The notes below the pieces were generated by a model. The model ran no database searches. It had not been told where the DNA came from and worked only from the letters and a program-made list of their open reading frames with translations. Position numbers and translations under genes: made by a program. From Hepsetus odoe (Eukaryota > Chordata > Actinopteri > Characiformes > Hepsetidae), in NCBI GenBank assembly GCA_017165825.1, contig CM029372.1, forward strand, positions 25,379,524-25,443,523: a stretch of DNA of 64,000 nucleotides, read 5' to 3'. Shown here in pieces: positions 9,437-19,871 of this stretch. The first letter of the stretch is position 1, and each line of letters opens with the position of its first letter.

Positions 9437-9935
9437 GAATCCCTGAAAGTGAGTGAACGAGCGACTCAGGATATACAGGATAAGAGAATAAGATAAAATA
9501 AAATATATCTCGGTGTAAATTGTACAGACAATAAATTCCATAATATACAAATATACTAAAAAGTCGAAATATTCGACACCTGGGAGAAGCAGGAAAGATG
9601 TAAATGAGTAAATGTGTAAACGTATGTGGATTAAATATTAAACATGGTGATCGAGCAGCATCTGCACTTGCAGGTTCTTGTTGCTGCCAGAAATGAGTCT
9701 TGACTATTTTTGGTCCAATACCCAATCAAACCAAACAGTTTGAACATTATGGAAGCATTCTGCGCCAATTTAATGCCCAATTACTGCGAGGGAGGAAAGG
9801 AAACGTGCGTATATATAACAGCATTTGTCTCAACGTAAGCATGTAAAATGTAGGTAGGTAGTGAAGCAGCAACCCTCAAGCTGTTGATACTGCAGATCTC
9901 TACTTTCTACTCTCAGCAGGGCTCTGAGGAGCAGC

Positions 9936-9971
<36 letters not shown>

Positions 9972-10732
9972 AAAGAGGGAGAATGGAGAGCACGATTCTT
10001 ACTGTCTCACATCCATGAATTAGACCTTTGGCTTCATGTCAAAATCCACTTGATGCTTGAGAGAGCTTGTTTGATGCTTCTATTCTCCCGTGTCAATCTT
10101 CATCCAGAAAGAAGAAGGGGGGGAGGGTGCAGTACCAGTATTAGACCGTGAAGACAAGGTACGCAAACCAGGCATTATCTTCACAAGTGCAATCAAAAGT
10201 CATAAGGATGAGGTCATTCAAATCAATATTATTGATCACGAGAGGTTCTTCAACGATTCTTTAATAAAGGCGTCGATTGCATGGAGTCACGATAAAGTAA
10301 ATGACCATTTCAGTGTTCGCCCTTTTAACTTCCACTGAAAAGAACTGAATGATCATGTTCTTCAGGGTGGTTTGGAGTGAAACTCCCCATTCAGCAGATA
10401 CATGGTTTGTAGTGCTGGTGAACGGAAGCCTATGGCTGAAGTTTAACTTCTCAGATTCATCAGGGAGGTTCATGAAGGGAAAGCAAAAGAGTAGAAAAGA
10501 GTTTTTTGGGGGTTTTTTTCAGGTCTTCCATCATCTTGCCATCATTAGCTCTTCAAATGAACACTCAGGAGATACGTGGTAGCAGTAGATAGTAAAGAAA
10601 CAGACTAGACTGGTACTGTTGACGCCTGGTTCCGTTACCCACCACTGTAAAGAAACATTTTAACATCAAACCACTCTGAGCTTGGGTAACACTTTATATT
10701 AAGGATCACAAATGAACAATAAAGTCAGTACT
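9437..10732. other. Unique-looking DNA with a GA tract, no gene recognised
   Basis: It contains the (GA)n run at 9938-9969. At 10683-10706 the phrase 'gggtaacactttatattaag' resembles the start of a common fish repeat, but I cannot follow it further. The open frame at 10090-10338 (82 codons) shows no domain. Confidence 0.45.
9938..9969 (+). repeat. (GA)n microsatellite
   Basis: An uninterrupted AG dinucleotide run of about 32 bp. Confidence 0.97.
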
Positions 10733-11040
10733 CACTCATTTTCTGAGCTGCTTGCACCACAGGTGGTGCTGGATTTCCAGCTCTTACAGGGAGAAAGGCA
10801 GGGACACACCCCGGACAGGTTGCCAGTCCATCACAGGGCAGACACACGCACACCTAGGAGACAATTAAGCATCTCCAGTCCACCTAACCTGGATGTCTTT
10901 GGACAGTGGGAGGAAACCAGAGCTCCAGGAGGAAACGGAGAACTTGCAAACTCCATACAGACAGGACCCTGACCGTCCCATCTGGGAATCGAGCCCAGGA
11001 CCTTCTCGCTGTGAGAAGACATCAGTACACACTGCACCAT
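10733..11040 (-). repeat. Repeat C, near full length
   Basis: Minus-strand order is head 'gtgcagtgtgtactgatgtc', B-box-like 'gggctcgattccc', 'gtatggagtttgcaagttct', 'cagttaggtggactggagat'-like block, 'gatggactggcaacctgtcc', and end 'aagcagctcagaaaatgag'. It is the most complete C copy here, about 308 bp. It lacks an RT-like ORF, so it must be non-autonomous. Confidence 0.88.
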
Positions 11041-11184
11041 TTACTAGCCAGTCACTAGTGCTGGAGTACTCACAGCTACAGCTGTGGTACCGCTACGGGA
11101 AATACACACAAGTGGTTTGATCACTGTGAGTTTGGGAAACAAAAAAAAAAAAAATGTCTGTAAATGAAAGCAAAATAATGGTAC

Positions 11185-11368
11185 TTTTTAAAAGTGAAAG
11201 TGACTATTTTTTTTAGCATGAAACGCGGCACAGCACACTGCTTTTCACCCACACACTCAGCGGGGAGCAACTATTTAAAGTGCCTGGGGAGCAGTGATGG
11301 GAACGGTACCTTCAGGGATTCTAACCCATGACCTTCCCATCCTGGGGCCTAGTCCCTAACCACTAAAG
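11185..11368 (-). mobile_element. SINE-A copy, shortened
   Basis: The tail is at 11190 ('aaaagtgaaagtgactattt' on plus). The body carries 'ggagcagtgatgggaacggt', then a deletion removes the 'ttgctcaagggtacctc' part. Head 'ggcctagtccctaaccacta' is present on plus. Confidence 0.82.
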
Positions 11369-11494
11369 TCCAAAAGTATGAACACCTCAACAAATGCTGA
11401 ATTTTCAATGTGTTTTCCTTACATAAGGCTTTTAATCACATTTTAGTGCATCATTTGTATCTGGTTGCTAAGTGTAACATAAAATCTACAGTCT

Positions 11495-11565
11495 GAGCAA
11501 CAGTGAGAGGGTTGCCTCACCATGAGAAGGTCCTGGGTTCAGGTCCTGTGGTCCCTGTCTTTATG
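11495..11565 (+). repeat. Repeat C head fragment
   Basis: 'cctcaccatgagaaggtcct' and 'gggttcaggtcctgtggtcc' match the head and B-box block of repeat C in plus orientation. The rest of the element is absent. Confidence 0.55.
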
Positions 11566-12047
11566 TAGACAGACACTTTTATATGTTTCATTCACCAAGC
11601 ATTTTAAAACAGCGTAAATTACTGGAAACAAACTGTAGTGTCCATGAATGGATTCCATATTTCCCTGGACAGCTGAGCATCCCGGATATTACCTAACCCT
11701 CATAATGAAAGGGATGTGGGACATTAATAAATAGCATCCTGAAAAGTGGGTTGTGAAAATTGGGTGATTTAGTGAGTTTATCATCATGTGTTATGTTGCA
11801 GACTGGCCTGAAACAGCGGTATGGATGTTTTATGGTAATATTAGTCTCTTAAACTGTTCTTAGATCCACGTTCGCACTCAGTCAATGCTTTCCAGTGGGC
11901 TAATGGAGGCCTTCGGCTTTGTGTTATTGCCTTTTTCTCCCAGAAACACCGGAGCAAAATGAGCCTACTGCTGCAATACCCTGACTACGGAAATGAGCCG
12001 ACCTAGACTGCAATTACAATCTCCAAAGTGTAGTAACTAAAAGAAGA

Positions 12048-12051
<4 letters not shown>
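11566..12051. other. Unique-looking DNA, no gene recognised
   Basis: No open frame above 60 codons and no repeat family is recognised. Confidence 0.45.

Positions 12052-12090
<39 letters not shown>
12052..12090 (+). repeat. (GA)n microsatellite
   Basis: A pure AG run of 39 bp, the first of a cluster of simple repeats that extends to 13.54 kb. Confidence 0.97.
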
Positions 12091-12092
<2 letters not shown>

Positions 12093-12217
12093 TTTTGTGC
12101 TGGAGTTGATATGTTGTGCTCAGAATGGAAGACACTATCAAGGTCCGACTGCTCTATTCAGCACAACCTCAATTCTCGACATCATTACAGTCCCAGTCAA
12201 CACACAGCAGGAGAGGA

Positions 12218-12221
<4 letters not shown>

Positions 12222-12257
<36 letters not shown>
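12222..12257 (+). repeat. (TG)n microsatellite
   Basis: A pure TG run of about 36 bp. It produces spurious VCVCVC and CVCVCV frames. Confidence 0.97.
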
Positions 12258-12259
<2 letters not shown>

Positions 12260-12604
12260 GGGTCAGAACGCTGCAATCGTCCTACAACATCAACGGAAGA
12301 GGCTTTATTAGCTCTGCCGGGATTAGATCAGGCTGTGGGTCTGTGGGCTTTAAACACGAGCAGGATTGATTGATAAAGGGCGACGCTCCATGGGAAGTGA
12401 GGAGGTGATAGAAAATGGAAGCATGTACAAATAAATTGTGGAAGAAAAATAATAATATCAGCAGCGGCCGTTTCAGTGGCCCATTCAGCACTGCAGCCAC
12501 ATGTGGTTGTCCCTGGCAACAGGTTTAAGAACCAGTTCTCCAGCAGCAGAACTTTTCTCCTCGTCTCTCTGCCCACTGTGCTGTGGCCACTCGTGCAACT
12601 CAAT

Positions 12605-12621
12605 GATCAGGCTAATGGAGG

Positions 12622-12670
<49 letters not shown>

Positions 12671-12797
12671 GGGTAAATGTAAAATAGAGAAGGGAAATAG
12701 TCTCTCAAGAAGAGTAAAATAAAATTAGGAGAAGAGAAAGATAGAAATGAGGAAAAAGAGAATGAAGGGTAAATGAAGGAATCAGAGAGAGACAAAG

Positions 12798-12883
<86 letters not shown>

Positions 12884-13229
12884 CAATAAATAAGAGATTA
12901 AGAAAGAGAGAAAGAGTGGTTGGTTGAGAAGGAGAGAAGGAAAGAGGAGGGGAGAAAGATGGAAAGACAGAACAGGGGATGAGAGAGAAGTGGATAAGGT
13001 AAATAGAGCGGGAGATAGGTCAAACGGTAAATAGAGAAGGGAAATAGACAAAAGAAAGAGGAGAGAAACAGAGGGGAAAGAGTAAACAAAAATAAGAGAA
13101 AATAAAAGGAAAAAAGAAAGTAATAATGAAAGAGAGAGAGACAGCAAGAAAGAATGAGTGGCAGGGAAAGAGTGAGCGACTGGGAAGGAGAGAGAGCGAG
13201 ATGATAGAGAGAAAATATCAGAATGGAGG

Positions 13230-13304
<75 letters not shown>

Positions 13305-13308
13305 CAGA

Positions 13309-13342
<34 letters not shown>

Positions 13343-13383
13343 CAGAGAGAGAGACAGAGAGAGACAGAGAGAGAGAGAGAAAG
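12605..13383 (+). repeat. Polypurine domain with (GA)n arrays
   Basis: About 780 bp of almost unbroken A/G on the plus strand. It has AG arrays at 12625-12667, 12802-12883 and 13236-13382 (the last with GAGACA variants), joined by imperfect 'agaaagaggagagaaac'-like purine sequence. Such tracts are known to adopt triplex (H-DNA) structures and are often size-polymorphic. The long SLSLSL and ERERER frames here are artefacts. Confidence 0.95.
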
Positions 13384-13457
13384 CTGTTGCACATGTCTGT
13401 TACCATGGGGATCCTGGCGCAGTGACTATGCAGTAATGCAGCCCGCTTGTTTTCAGG

Positions 13458-13480
13458 ACACACACACACACACACACGCG

Positions 13481-13539
<59 letters not shown>
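13458..13539 (+). repeat. (CA)n microsatellite with CG interruptions
   Basis: An 82-bp CA run with 'cgcgca' and 'cgcaca' interruptions. It lies 75 bp beyond the polypurine domain. Confidence 0.97.
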
Positions 13540-13540
<1 letters not shown>

Positions 13541-14447
13541 GCTGGCCATGGCACCAGGGCATCATCCTGGGGCATTTAGATTTAGAGGGTGTTTTTTGGA
13601 GGACGGGGTAGTTGTCTCTTTCTGCCCTGTGCTGGACTCTCCACGGTCCATCTTTTCTTTTTGCTTTTTATTTTTTGTGAGTTGGGGGTGGCTGTGTTTG
13701 GCTGAAACCACTGGAGCACAAAAAGAAAAGCAATGTTTCATTTCTAAAACCACTGCAGTGCACTCTGTACCCTCAGCTCTGTGACAGAAGAGCAGGATAA
13801 AATATGACACCAGCTAGTCCTACAGAGCGTTCAGGAAATAAAGCTTTCATTCCTCAATTCGCTATCTATCAAGGATCATATCTCGAAGTCAGACACTTCT
13901 TTTTTCTTTTCTTTGCTTTTTTTGGCTGCTTGTTTGGCAGCACAAGCAGGGACGTTATTAGTTCAAAATGTTAACAAACTAATTCCTGTCTGATGGATAT
14001 TGCACAGCAGCTCAGAGAGGAAAATAACGATGCAATTAAGAATAATTAAAAATCAATTTTGTATTTAAAACACCCAGCAAAGCACGAAGGCCTTTCCCCT
14101 CCAGCGCCTGCACATACATGGGCTATGGAGCCGAGCCTTGTTTAAAAAGAAAGAGCATTTTAACAATCGCATTGGTGGAGCTTTTCTTGTAATAAAGGAT
14201 CCTGATCTGCTCCCTAAAGCTCTCCGAGTCTTTGTCTGCAAATCCGGATGCTTTTTCCGAGCTCCCGGAAAGCGTGTTGATTCTGCGTATAGTGTATACA
14301 AAAGTCATGGAGAATTTAACACCAATCCAAATCAACCAGATTTTACCCAAAATGTAGTCTATCAGCACTAAACTGCTTAATACAGGCCTGTAGCGGGTAA
14401 ACAGACACTGTGCAAACTGCCAGCCTAAATCTTGTCAAGTCATTAAA
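13540..14447. other. Unique-looking DNA, no gene recognised
   Basis: Open frames of 60-82 codons occur on both strands over the same bases (13548-13810, 14065-14371), typical of chance. No repeat family is recognised. Confidence 0.45.
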
Positions 14448-14696
14448 TTGTGAAAGTGAAGTGAAAGTGACTATTCTTGTCATTGCGAGGTCGCAGCACA
14501 GCACACAGTGAACCACAACGAAATTGCACTCTGCATTTAACCCATGCAAACACCGTGCATGGCTATGAAAATGCCCGGGGAGCAGTGACGGGGACGGTAC
14601 CTTGCTCAAGGGTACCTCAGAGCAACCTACCGGTAAGGGGTTTGAACCCACAATCTTCCGATTCTGAGGCCAACAACTAGGCCACCACTGCCCCAC
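14448..14696 (-). mobile_element. SINE-A copy, near full length
   Basis: Plus-strand order is 'gtgaagtgaaagtgactatt' (tail), 'cattgcgaggtcgcagcaca', 'gtgaaccacaacgaaattgc', 'gtaccttgctcaagggtacc', B-box complement 'gggtttgaacccac', and 'aggccaccactgcccc' (head). A short deletion lies next to the 'gtgcatggctatgaaaatgc' block. Confidence 0.92.
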
Positions 14697-14699
14697 ATC

Positions 14700-15295
14700 T
14701 TGCAAGATTTTTAGCCACACCCACTCCTGTCAGGTGAAGAAATCAAGCCAATAGTATCCACAAAACACTGAGCAAAGAACGGGTCGTGCTGGAGAGCACA
14801 GTGACGTTAACTGTGAGGAAGCCATCTCTAGTCAGTGAAATTTCTGCCCTGTTAAAGCTGCCCCAGCCAACAGTAAGTGATGTGCTGTGGAGCAATAACA
14901 CCACTGTTGCATCTCTGATTACTGAGCTGCCTCTGGCATCAACATCAGCATGAGAAGGGCATCATCAAATGAGCTTCCACGGTCATCAGCTGCACACTGG
15001 CTGCATGCATTTTCAAGTGTTGTCTGGATTGGTGTAGAGTCATGGAGAAAATGTGTCATAGGCACTTTTTAGATGAGAAAACCTTCCAAATCTAATATCC
15101 CAGACAGTGGATTCACAACTATTTCATATAATCACCTTCTACGAGTGATAATTGATTGATCAGTGACCAATTCAGTATCAGTGCCTGACCTCATCCTCAT
15201 TCACTGGCCACTAATTCCTCAAAAACAGGTAACCCCATATTAGTGCCTATAACTGGTGTTATCATCAGGTGTCCATATACTTTTGGCCATTTATG
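14700..15295 (+). mobile_element. Tc1-like transposon relic, internally deleted
   Basis: Blocks match a widespread vertebrate Tc1-like element in order. 'gtgaaatttctgccctgtta' and 'ccagccaacagtaagtgatg' at about 14836-14885 are in the HTH region. 'ctggattggtgtagagtcat' is at about 15024, and 'atcagtgcctgacctcatcc' at about 15177 is near the transposase C-terminus. The terminus-like 'gtccatatacttttggcca' lies at about 15271. Most of the catalytic part is missing, and 15061-15150 is foreign (see the inverted arms). The element is dead. Confidence 0.65.
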
Positions 15296-16100
15296 GGAGA
15301 ATCACCAAATGTCCTGGGTGATTGATTGCATTGCTGTAAAAGTTAAAGCTGAGATAAATCCTGTTCATCTGAAGGAAATCCACGAGGAGCGCTTGTGTAT
15401 ACACTTTCCTAGACAGCAGCACAAGCAGAGATACGTGTGTTTTGCATTGAAGGTGTGTTTGCAGCCCCTCCAGTCTTCTTGGTTGTGAATATTTGATCAC
15501 AGCCGCTCGAGCCCAACATTAGCATTCAGGGAAGTCACAGCAATTTTCGCTTCAAATGTATCTCCAAACACACAAACACAGGTTTTTAAACGTGGGGATC
15601 AGCCAATTAATTTTTCGATTTCGTTTGACAGTTTGGGTCGTCCGTGACCTCACCTGAGCGAGGCTGCCAGAGGGTGCAGGCTGCTCTTGCAGGCTCTGTA
15701 GATGAATAGTTCTCAGTGCTGAAGGGCTACTGACTTTACAGCAAACGTCTTGTAAGATCACACCACCTCTACCACCTTTCAGCAGAGAAAAAACAGGAAT
15801 TAAATCATGTCTTGGGCTAGAACTGCCAATTAACTGTGTGTTTAAATTGTTAACATCACATTCAAACATGCGCTTCAACATTCAAAGAGAATTACAGCAC
15901 TTTTTGAAAAAGATGCCGTCAGACATTTACGATGGAAAGAGTGGTTTGATGTGAATTTTTGAAGGAAGAGTCAGAATTGTTAACAGAGATGGTGAATAGA
16001 CCTCGATTTTTTGAACCAGAGTTCAAAAAGTTCACTCGTAGAAGATGATTTTATGAAATAGTTAGGAATACACTACCTGAGACATTTGATTTTGAAGGTC
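15081..16100. repeat. Inverted arms 15081-15150 / 16031-16100
   Basis: The reverse complement of 15081-15150 aligns with 16031-16100. Shared blocks include 'cactcgtagaag(g/a)tgatt', 'tatgaaatagtt' and 'gattt(g/t)gaaggt'. By eye about 75-80% of 70 bp agree. The 880-bp centre contains the interval 15296-15880, where I recognise nothing. The arms may be two oppositely inserted copies of one unknown element or the ends of a single one. Confidence 0.6.
15296..15880. other. Unique-looking DNA, no gene recognised
   Basis: It has an 81-codon plus frame (15243-15488) and a 109-codon minus frame (15552-15881) without recognisable motifs. It lies between the inverted arms. Confidence 0.4.
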
Positions 16101-16166
16101 CAAAACTTATTAAAAAAATAATGGAACAAAATAATGCCCCAACATCTCATAGAGAATATAGGAGTA

Positions 16167-16507
16167 GATTAAAGTGAAAGTGATTTCTTCTCATTGTGAA
16201 GGCATCATGGCATTTCAGCACACGGTGACCACAATGAAATTTAACGCATCACACCTAAGTGGAACATTGGGACCATGTGCAGTACCCAGGGAGCAGTGTT
16301 GGGGGTTGTACCTTGCTCAACGTACTGTTCCAAGAGTTGAAACATCTACATGTATAGCATGTACTTCCTTTTCCTGACTACAGTCTCCCAGGAGGAACTT
16401 ATTCTTAAGGGTTTTACTCAGGAGCCCAATAGTGCTAGTGCTGGAGATACCATAGATGAGTATCCTACCACTGGGCCACCACCACCATCGCTAACCACTA
16501 GGCCCCA
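16167..16507 (-). mobile_element. SINE-A copy split by SINE-B
   Basis: The tail and body lie at 16171-16330 ('aaagtgaaagtgatttcttc', 'gtacccagggagcagtgttg', 'gtaccttgctcaa'). Head remnant 'ctaaccactaggcccc' is at 16492-16507. SINE-B occupies 16363-16490 between them. The stretch 16331-16362 matches neither family. Confidence 0.7.
16363..16490 (-). mobile_element. SINE-B copy, tail lost
   Basis: Minus-strand reading has the head 'ggtggcccagtggtaggata', then 'ctcctgagtaaaacccttaa', then the block ending in 'gtagtcaggaa'. The L2-like tail is missing. Its position within a SINE-A copy makes it a nested insertion. Confidence 0.72.
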
Positions 16508-16889
16508 ATTCCCATTCTAGCCGTTTCCTATATTAGCATAAGGTGAATAAAACAGCAGTGCTACCAACGAGGCTTCAGTACAAGGTGCAAACAGAACAGG
16601 AGAACAGAAAGACCAAGCTGTGTTGTAATGTACATACAAATCTTGAAGACTTCTGGGATAAAGCCTAGCAGACTGACTGAACAGAAACTTCTAAACTGCA
16701 TCGATCCAGCCAAACTTGCAAGACCTCAGTGGATGGAGCTCCACTTGATAGTGGGACATTGACCCCAAGCCCACTTTTAAATGTACTGATGCCTTTCAAG
16801 GCCAAGCTGTTCAATAATCTTCACTAGCCATGTCAATCACGCTACCGCTCACTGAGTAGCTTTATACTTACCGAAGTCGAGACTGAACA
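16508..16889. other. Unclassified DNA
   Basis: The phrases 'gaagacttctgggataaagc' and 'gactgactgaacagaaac' have the feel of a decayed transposon, but I cannot place them in a family. There is no open frame of note. Confidence 0.35.
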
Positions 16890-17455
16890 CAAGGGTCCCC
16901 CTGCAGATGCCTGCATTCAAGGCCTATCCTAGCATCACCATGGAAGTTACTTTAATTCACAAATTGCTCACTGTCTGGTCTTTCACAGGTCTTTTCAAGA
17001 ATGAATTTTGGGTTAACACTGGCTACCCATGGCTGCCCCAACCAAATTCAGGTTACTATGGCTGGCGAGTGACTTCTGGATCTTCTCCCTGCAATTTAAG
17101 CTCCATGATACAAGCTTATACTCATCGCTCATTTTGCTAATCTAAGGATTCTCACATTGCCGTCCTCTCACGCGACAATTTCCATCCAGAATGATCTAAT
17201 TTCTGACCTTGTACCTTGTACCTTCATGCTTCAAAGTGCCCTGCTAACACCGCTAACTCTCCTAATCCACACTATTCATTTAATGTCCACTTATCATGCT
17301 CAACTTATACATTGCACTTTTTTAACATTTTAATGCATTGGATTTTTCATTTAATGTTCACACAAAGCTCTCTCTGCACTCTAGCTTGAATGCTCTTCCT
17401 TCCTTGTAAGCTGCTTTGCATAAAATCATCTGCTAAATGAGGAAATGTGAATGTA
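16890..17455 (+). mobile_element. L2-like LINE 3' end (decayed)
   Basis: The end at about 17405-17455 reads 'gtaagctgctttgcataaaa' then 'tcatctgctaaatga', equivalent to the SINE-B tail ('gctctggataagagcgtctgctaaatg'). L2-clade LINEs are known to share 3' tails with their partner SINEs. Upstream is T-rich 3'-UTR-like sequence. I could not confirm the reverse transcriptase part, so only the tail assignment is firm. Confidence 0.5.
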
Positions 17456-17597
17456 AAGTTAGGACCATCTCACTTCAAAACATTAACGTTATTCTTCCTT
17501 GGCCATTCTTTGGTTCTTCGTTCTCAATGCATTCCATTGTGGTTTGCCATGTCCCATGTGTTCACGATGACAAATAGTCACTTTCATTTTCTAACAT

Positions 17598-17744
17598 TAG
17601 TCTTTAGAGGCTCCCTGCGATGGGCTGGCGACCTGTCCAGGGTGCGTCCCCCGTCCTTCACCCTGTGTGCGCTGGCTTAGACTCCAGCACCCCCCTGGGA
17701 CAAGCGACAGAAAATGGATGGATGGATGGATAGTCTTTAGAGGC
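17598..17744 (+). mobile_element. Solo chimera tail with 14-bp TSD
   Basis: 'tagtctttagaggc' occurs at 17598-17611 and 17731-17744, a perfect 14-bp duplication. The 119-bp insert starts 'tccctgcgatgggctggcga', then 'cctgtccagggtgcgtcccc', and ends 'agaaaatggatggatggatgga'-like. This is the tail half of the A/D chimera, starting at the chimera junction. It is most simply a 5'-truncated retroposed copy. Confidence 0.9.
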
Positions 17745-18015
17745 ATATGGTTTTATTTGGGATGCATTGCTCCATCGATAAATGCACCCGGGACCAGAAA
17801 TAGCAAAATAGGTATCAGTCCTTGATACTACCACCGCCATGCTTCACAGATAAAGCTCTTACGATTGAATGAGTTTTGTTCTGTTTGTTCTGTTTTTCAA
17901 CAGTAGTGCTTCTTATTTAAGCTAAAAAATCTGCCTGGTTTCATCCCTTCCATGAACAAAGGCTTCATAGTATCTTCAGCAAGCTGTAGATAGGAAACAA
18001 TGCTTTTTTGTTTTT

Positions 18016-18461
18016 ATTGTTCAATGTTCATTGTGAAACACAGTCCAGCACACAGTGAGCCACAATAAAATGAGACCTCTGCTTTTAACCCATACGCACA
18101 GCAGAAGGAAGCTATTTTCAATAGCATCCCCCTGCTGTGCGGGGGTTGTGGTGGTCTAGTGGTGGGTACTTACCTACAGACCTATGGCTCAAGAGGTCCC
18201 AGGTTTGAATCCCACCTCTAGCACTACCTCCCTGAGCAAGACCCTTAACCCTGAGTGTCTCCAGCGGGGACTGTTCCTGTAATTAGGACATGGCAGTCTG
18301 TTAAATGCCTGCTAAATGCCGTAAATTGAAAACACCCAGGGAGCAGTGATGGTGAAGGTACCTTGCTCAAGGGTACCTCAGGGCAACCTATTGGTTTGGG
18401 ATTTGAACCCATCACCTTCTGATCCTGGGGCCAACTCCCTAACCACTAGGCAGCCGCTGTC
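18016..18461 (-). mobile_element. SINE-A copy carrying a nested SINE-B
   Basis: The tail side lies at 18020-18145 ('cattgtgaaacacagtccag', 'gagacctctgcttttaaccc') and the head side at 18334-18461 ('cacccagggagcagtgatgg', 'gtaccttgctcaagggtacc', 'ccctaaccactaggcagccg'). Between them is a plus-strand SINE-B. Just before the insertion, 'ttcaatagcatccccctgct' is a short plus-oriented SINE-A piece, a micro fold-back. Confidence 0.85.
18150..18333 (+). mobile_element. SINE-B copy nested in SINE-A
   Basis: The head 'ggtggtctagtggtgggtac' and B box 'aggtttgaatccc' are followed by 'gagcaagacccttaaccctg', 'ggggactgttcctgtaatta' and tail 'ctgctaaatgccgtaaattg'. The tail has lost the 'gataagagcg' block. 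It is younger than the SINE-A it interrupts. Confidence 0.88.
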
Positions 18462-19312
18462 GCTGATGGTTCAGGATTATTGAACTGATCTTTGCTGGTC
18501 GACCACTCATTGGGAGAGTGCCATTGCTATTGAGTTCTCTCTATTTGTACATATCTCTCTGACTTTATTGGTGTTTTTCTAACATCCCCAGGTAGGTAAG
18601 TATGAACAACTCTTTAAATGAAACAGAGTGCCAGACTGGCATGCCATTGACTGAAAACACCTCTAATTTTACTGCTAATCCTAGAAGTATACACACAGTC
18701 ACCACCCACAGATATTGGATCATTTTCTTCAATAAATAAATGAGCTAGTATAATATCTTATATGACTTTTATGACGATCTAATGATATTTTACTTAATAT
18801 TTTTGTAAAAATAGATTTTCTTTTTACATTGTCTCAGATTTCTTGCAATAAATCAGTGTAGATGACTTTTTAAAACAAATAAAAAACTCCTCATTTAATA
18901 TCAGACCTATGGAGACAATAATTATAAAAACCTGATTAGGGACTCTGCTTGTTTTGTTCTATAAATGACTTCCAAAAAGGTCACATTTCTAAGTAAGACT
19001 GATGCAGGAATTTGTTTTTCAAATGAACGTAATCGTACGCTGACCTTGTTCGTATGAAAACTGATATTATCTTTATATGAGATCACTGCACTCGCTACAG
19101 CTTTTCCTTTGCAGTGTAAGAGTTGATAGAAATGGAAATATGCTCAGATTAAATCCAGCATTCTGGATTTCAATCTCCCAGACAAGGTTTCATTTCAAAG
19201 CCAATGTGCCAGAGCAAACAAACTGTGTCACTGATCTTTCACACCCACTCGAAAGAAATGAAGAGTGGGTAAATTTCATTATAATGCACTGTTTCACATC
19301 AAACTACTTGGA
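18462..19312. other. AT-rich unique-looking DNA, no gene recognised
   Basis: No open frame of interest until a 79-codon frame at 19077-19316 without motifs. The stretch is AT-rich around 18720-18980. No repeat family is seen. Confidence 0.45.
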
Positions 19313-19548
19313 GTGAAGTGAAAGTGATTGTTTGTCATTGTGAAACACGACACAGCACACAGTGAAACGCAAGGAAATGTAACCTCTGCTTTTCATGCAC
19401 ACACTGCGCAGCAGGGGGCAGCCATATGCAGCACCCGAGGAGCAGTGATAGGGACAGTACCTCAGGGTAACTTACTTTTCTGGAATTCGATTCCATGACC
19501 TTCCGATCCTGGGGCCTAGTCCCTAAACACGAGACCACCACTGCCCCG
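19313..19548 (-). mobile_element. SINE-A copy, near full length
   Basis: Plus-strand order is 'gtgaagtgaaagtgattgtt', 'gaaacacgacacagcacaca', 'gcagcagggggcagccatat', a deletion of 'ttgctcaagggta', B-box complement 'ggaattcgattcca', and 'gaccaccactgccccgg'. A second copy follows directly. Confidence 0.9.
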
Positions 19549-19682
19549 GCAATCTTTGCATTTAACCCATACACACACATGCAGCAGGGGGCAGCTATAT
19601 CCAGGACTTGGGCAACAGTGTTGGGGACAGTATCTTGCTCAAGGGAACCTAAAGGCAACCTGCTGGTCTGGGAGTGACCTGA
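19549..19682 (-). mobile_element. SINE-A fragment in tandem
   Basis: 'tgcatttaacccatacacac', 'gcagcagggggcagctatat' and 'tcttgctcaagggaacctaa' are present. It lacks both tail and head. It is head-to-tail with the preceding copy. Confidence 0.82.
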
Positions 19683-19793
19683 GTATGATATGTTTTGAGT
19701 TCTTTTGCAAAGCTGGTGGATTTCTCTTTTAGTGAAATCTGTCAAACAGTAGTCTATGGTTGCTGAACCTAGTCTAAACAAGCAAGCCATCTA

Positions 19794-19871
19794 TCCATCC
19801 ATCCATCCATCCACCCATCCATCCATCCATCCATCCACCCATCCATCCATCCATCCATCCATCCATCCATC
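19794..19871 (+). repeat. (ATCC)n microsatellite
   Basis: About 78 bp of CCAT repeats with two ACCC interruptions. Read on minus it is (ATGG)n, the same tail motif as the A/D chimera, so it may mark the end of a lost chimera copy. Confidence 0.95.

Noticed and set aside
12607..13565. SLSLSL and ERERER frames
   Set aside because: They come from AG/CT arrays in the polypurine domain.
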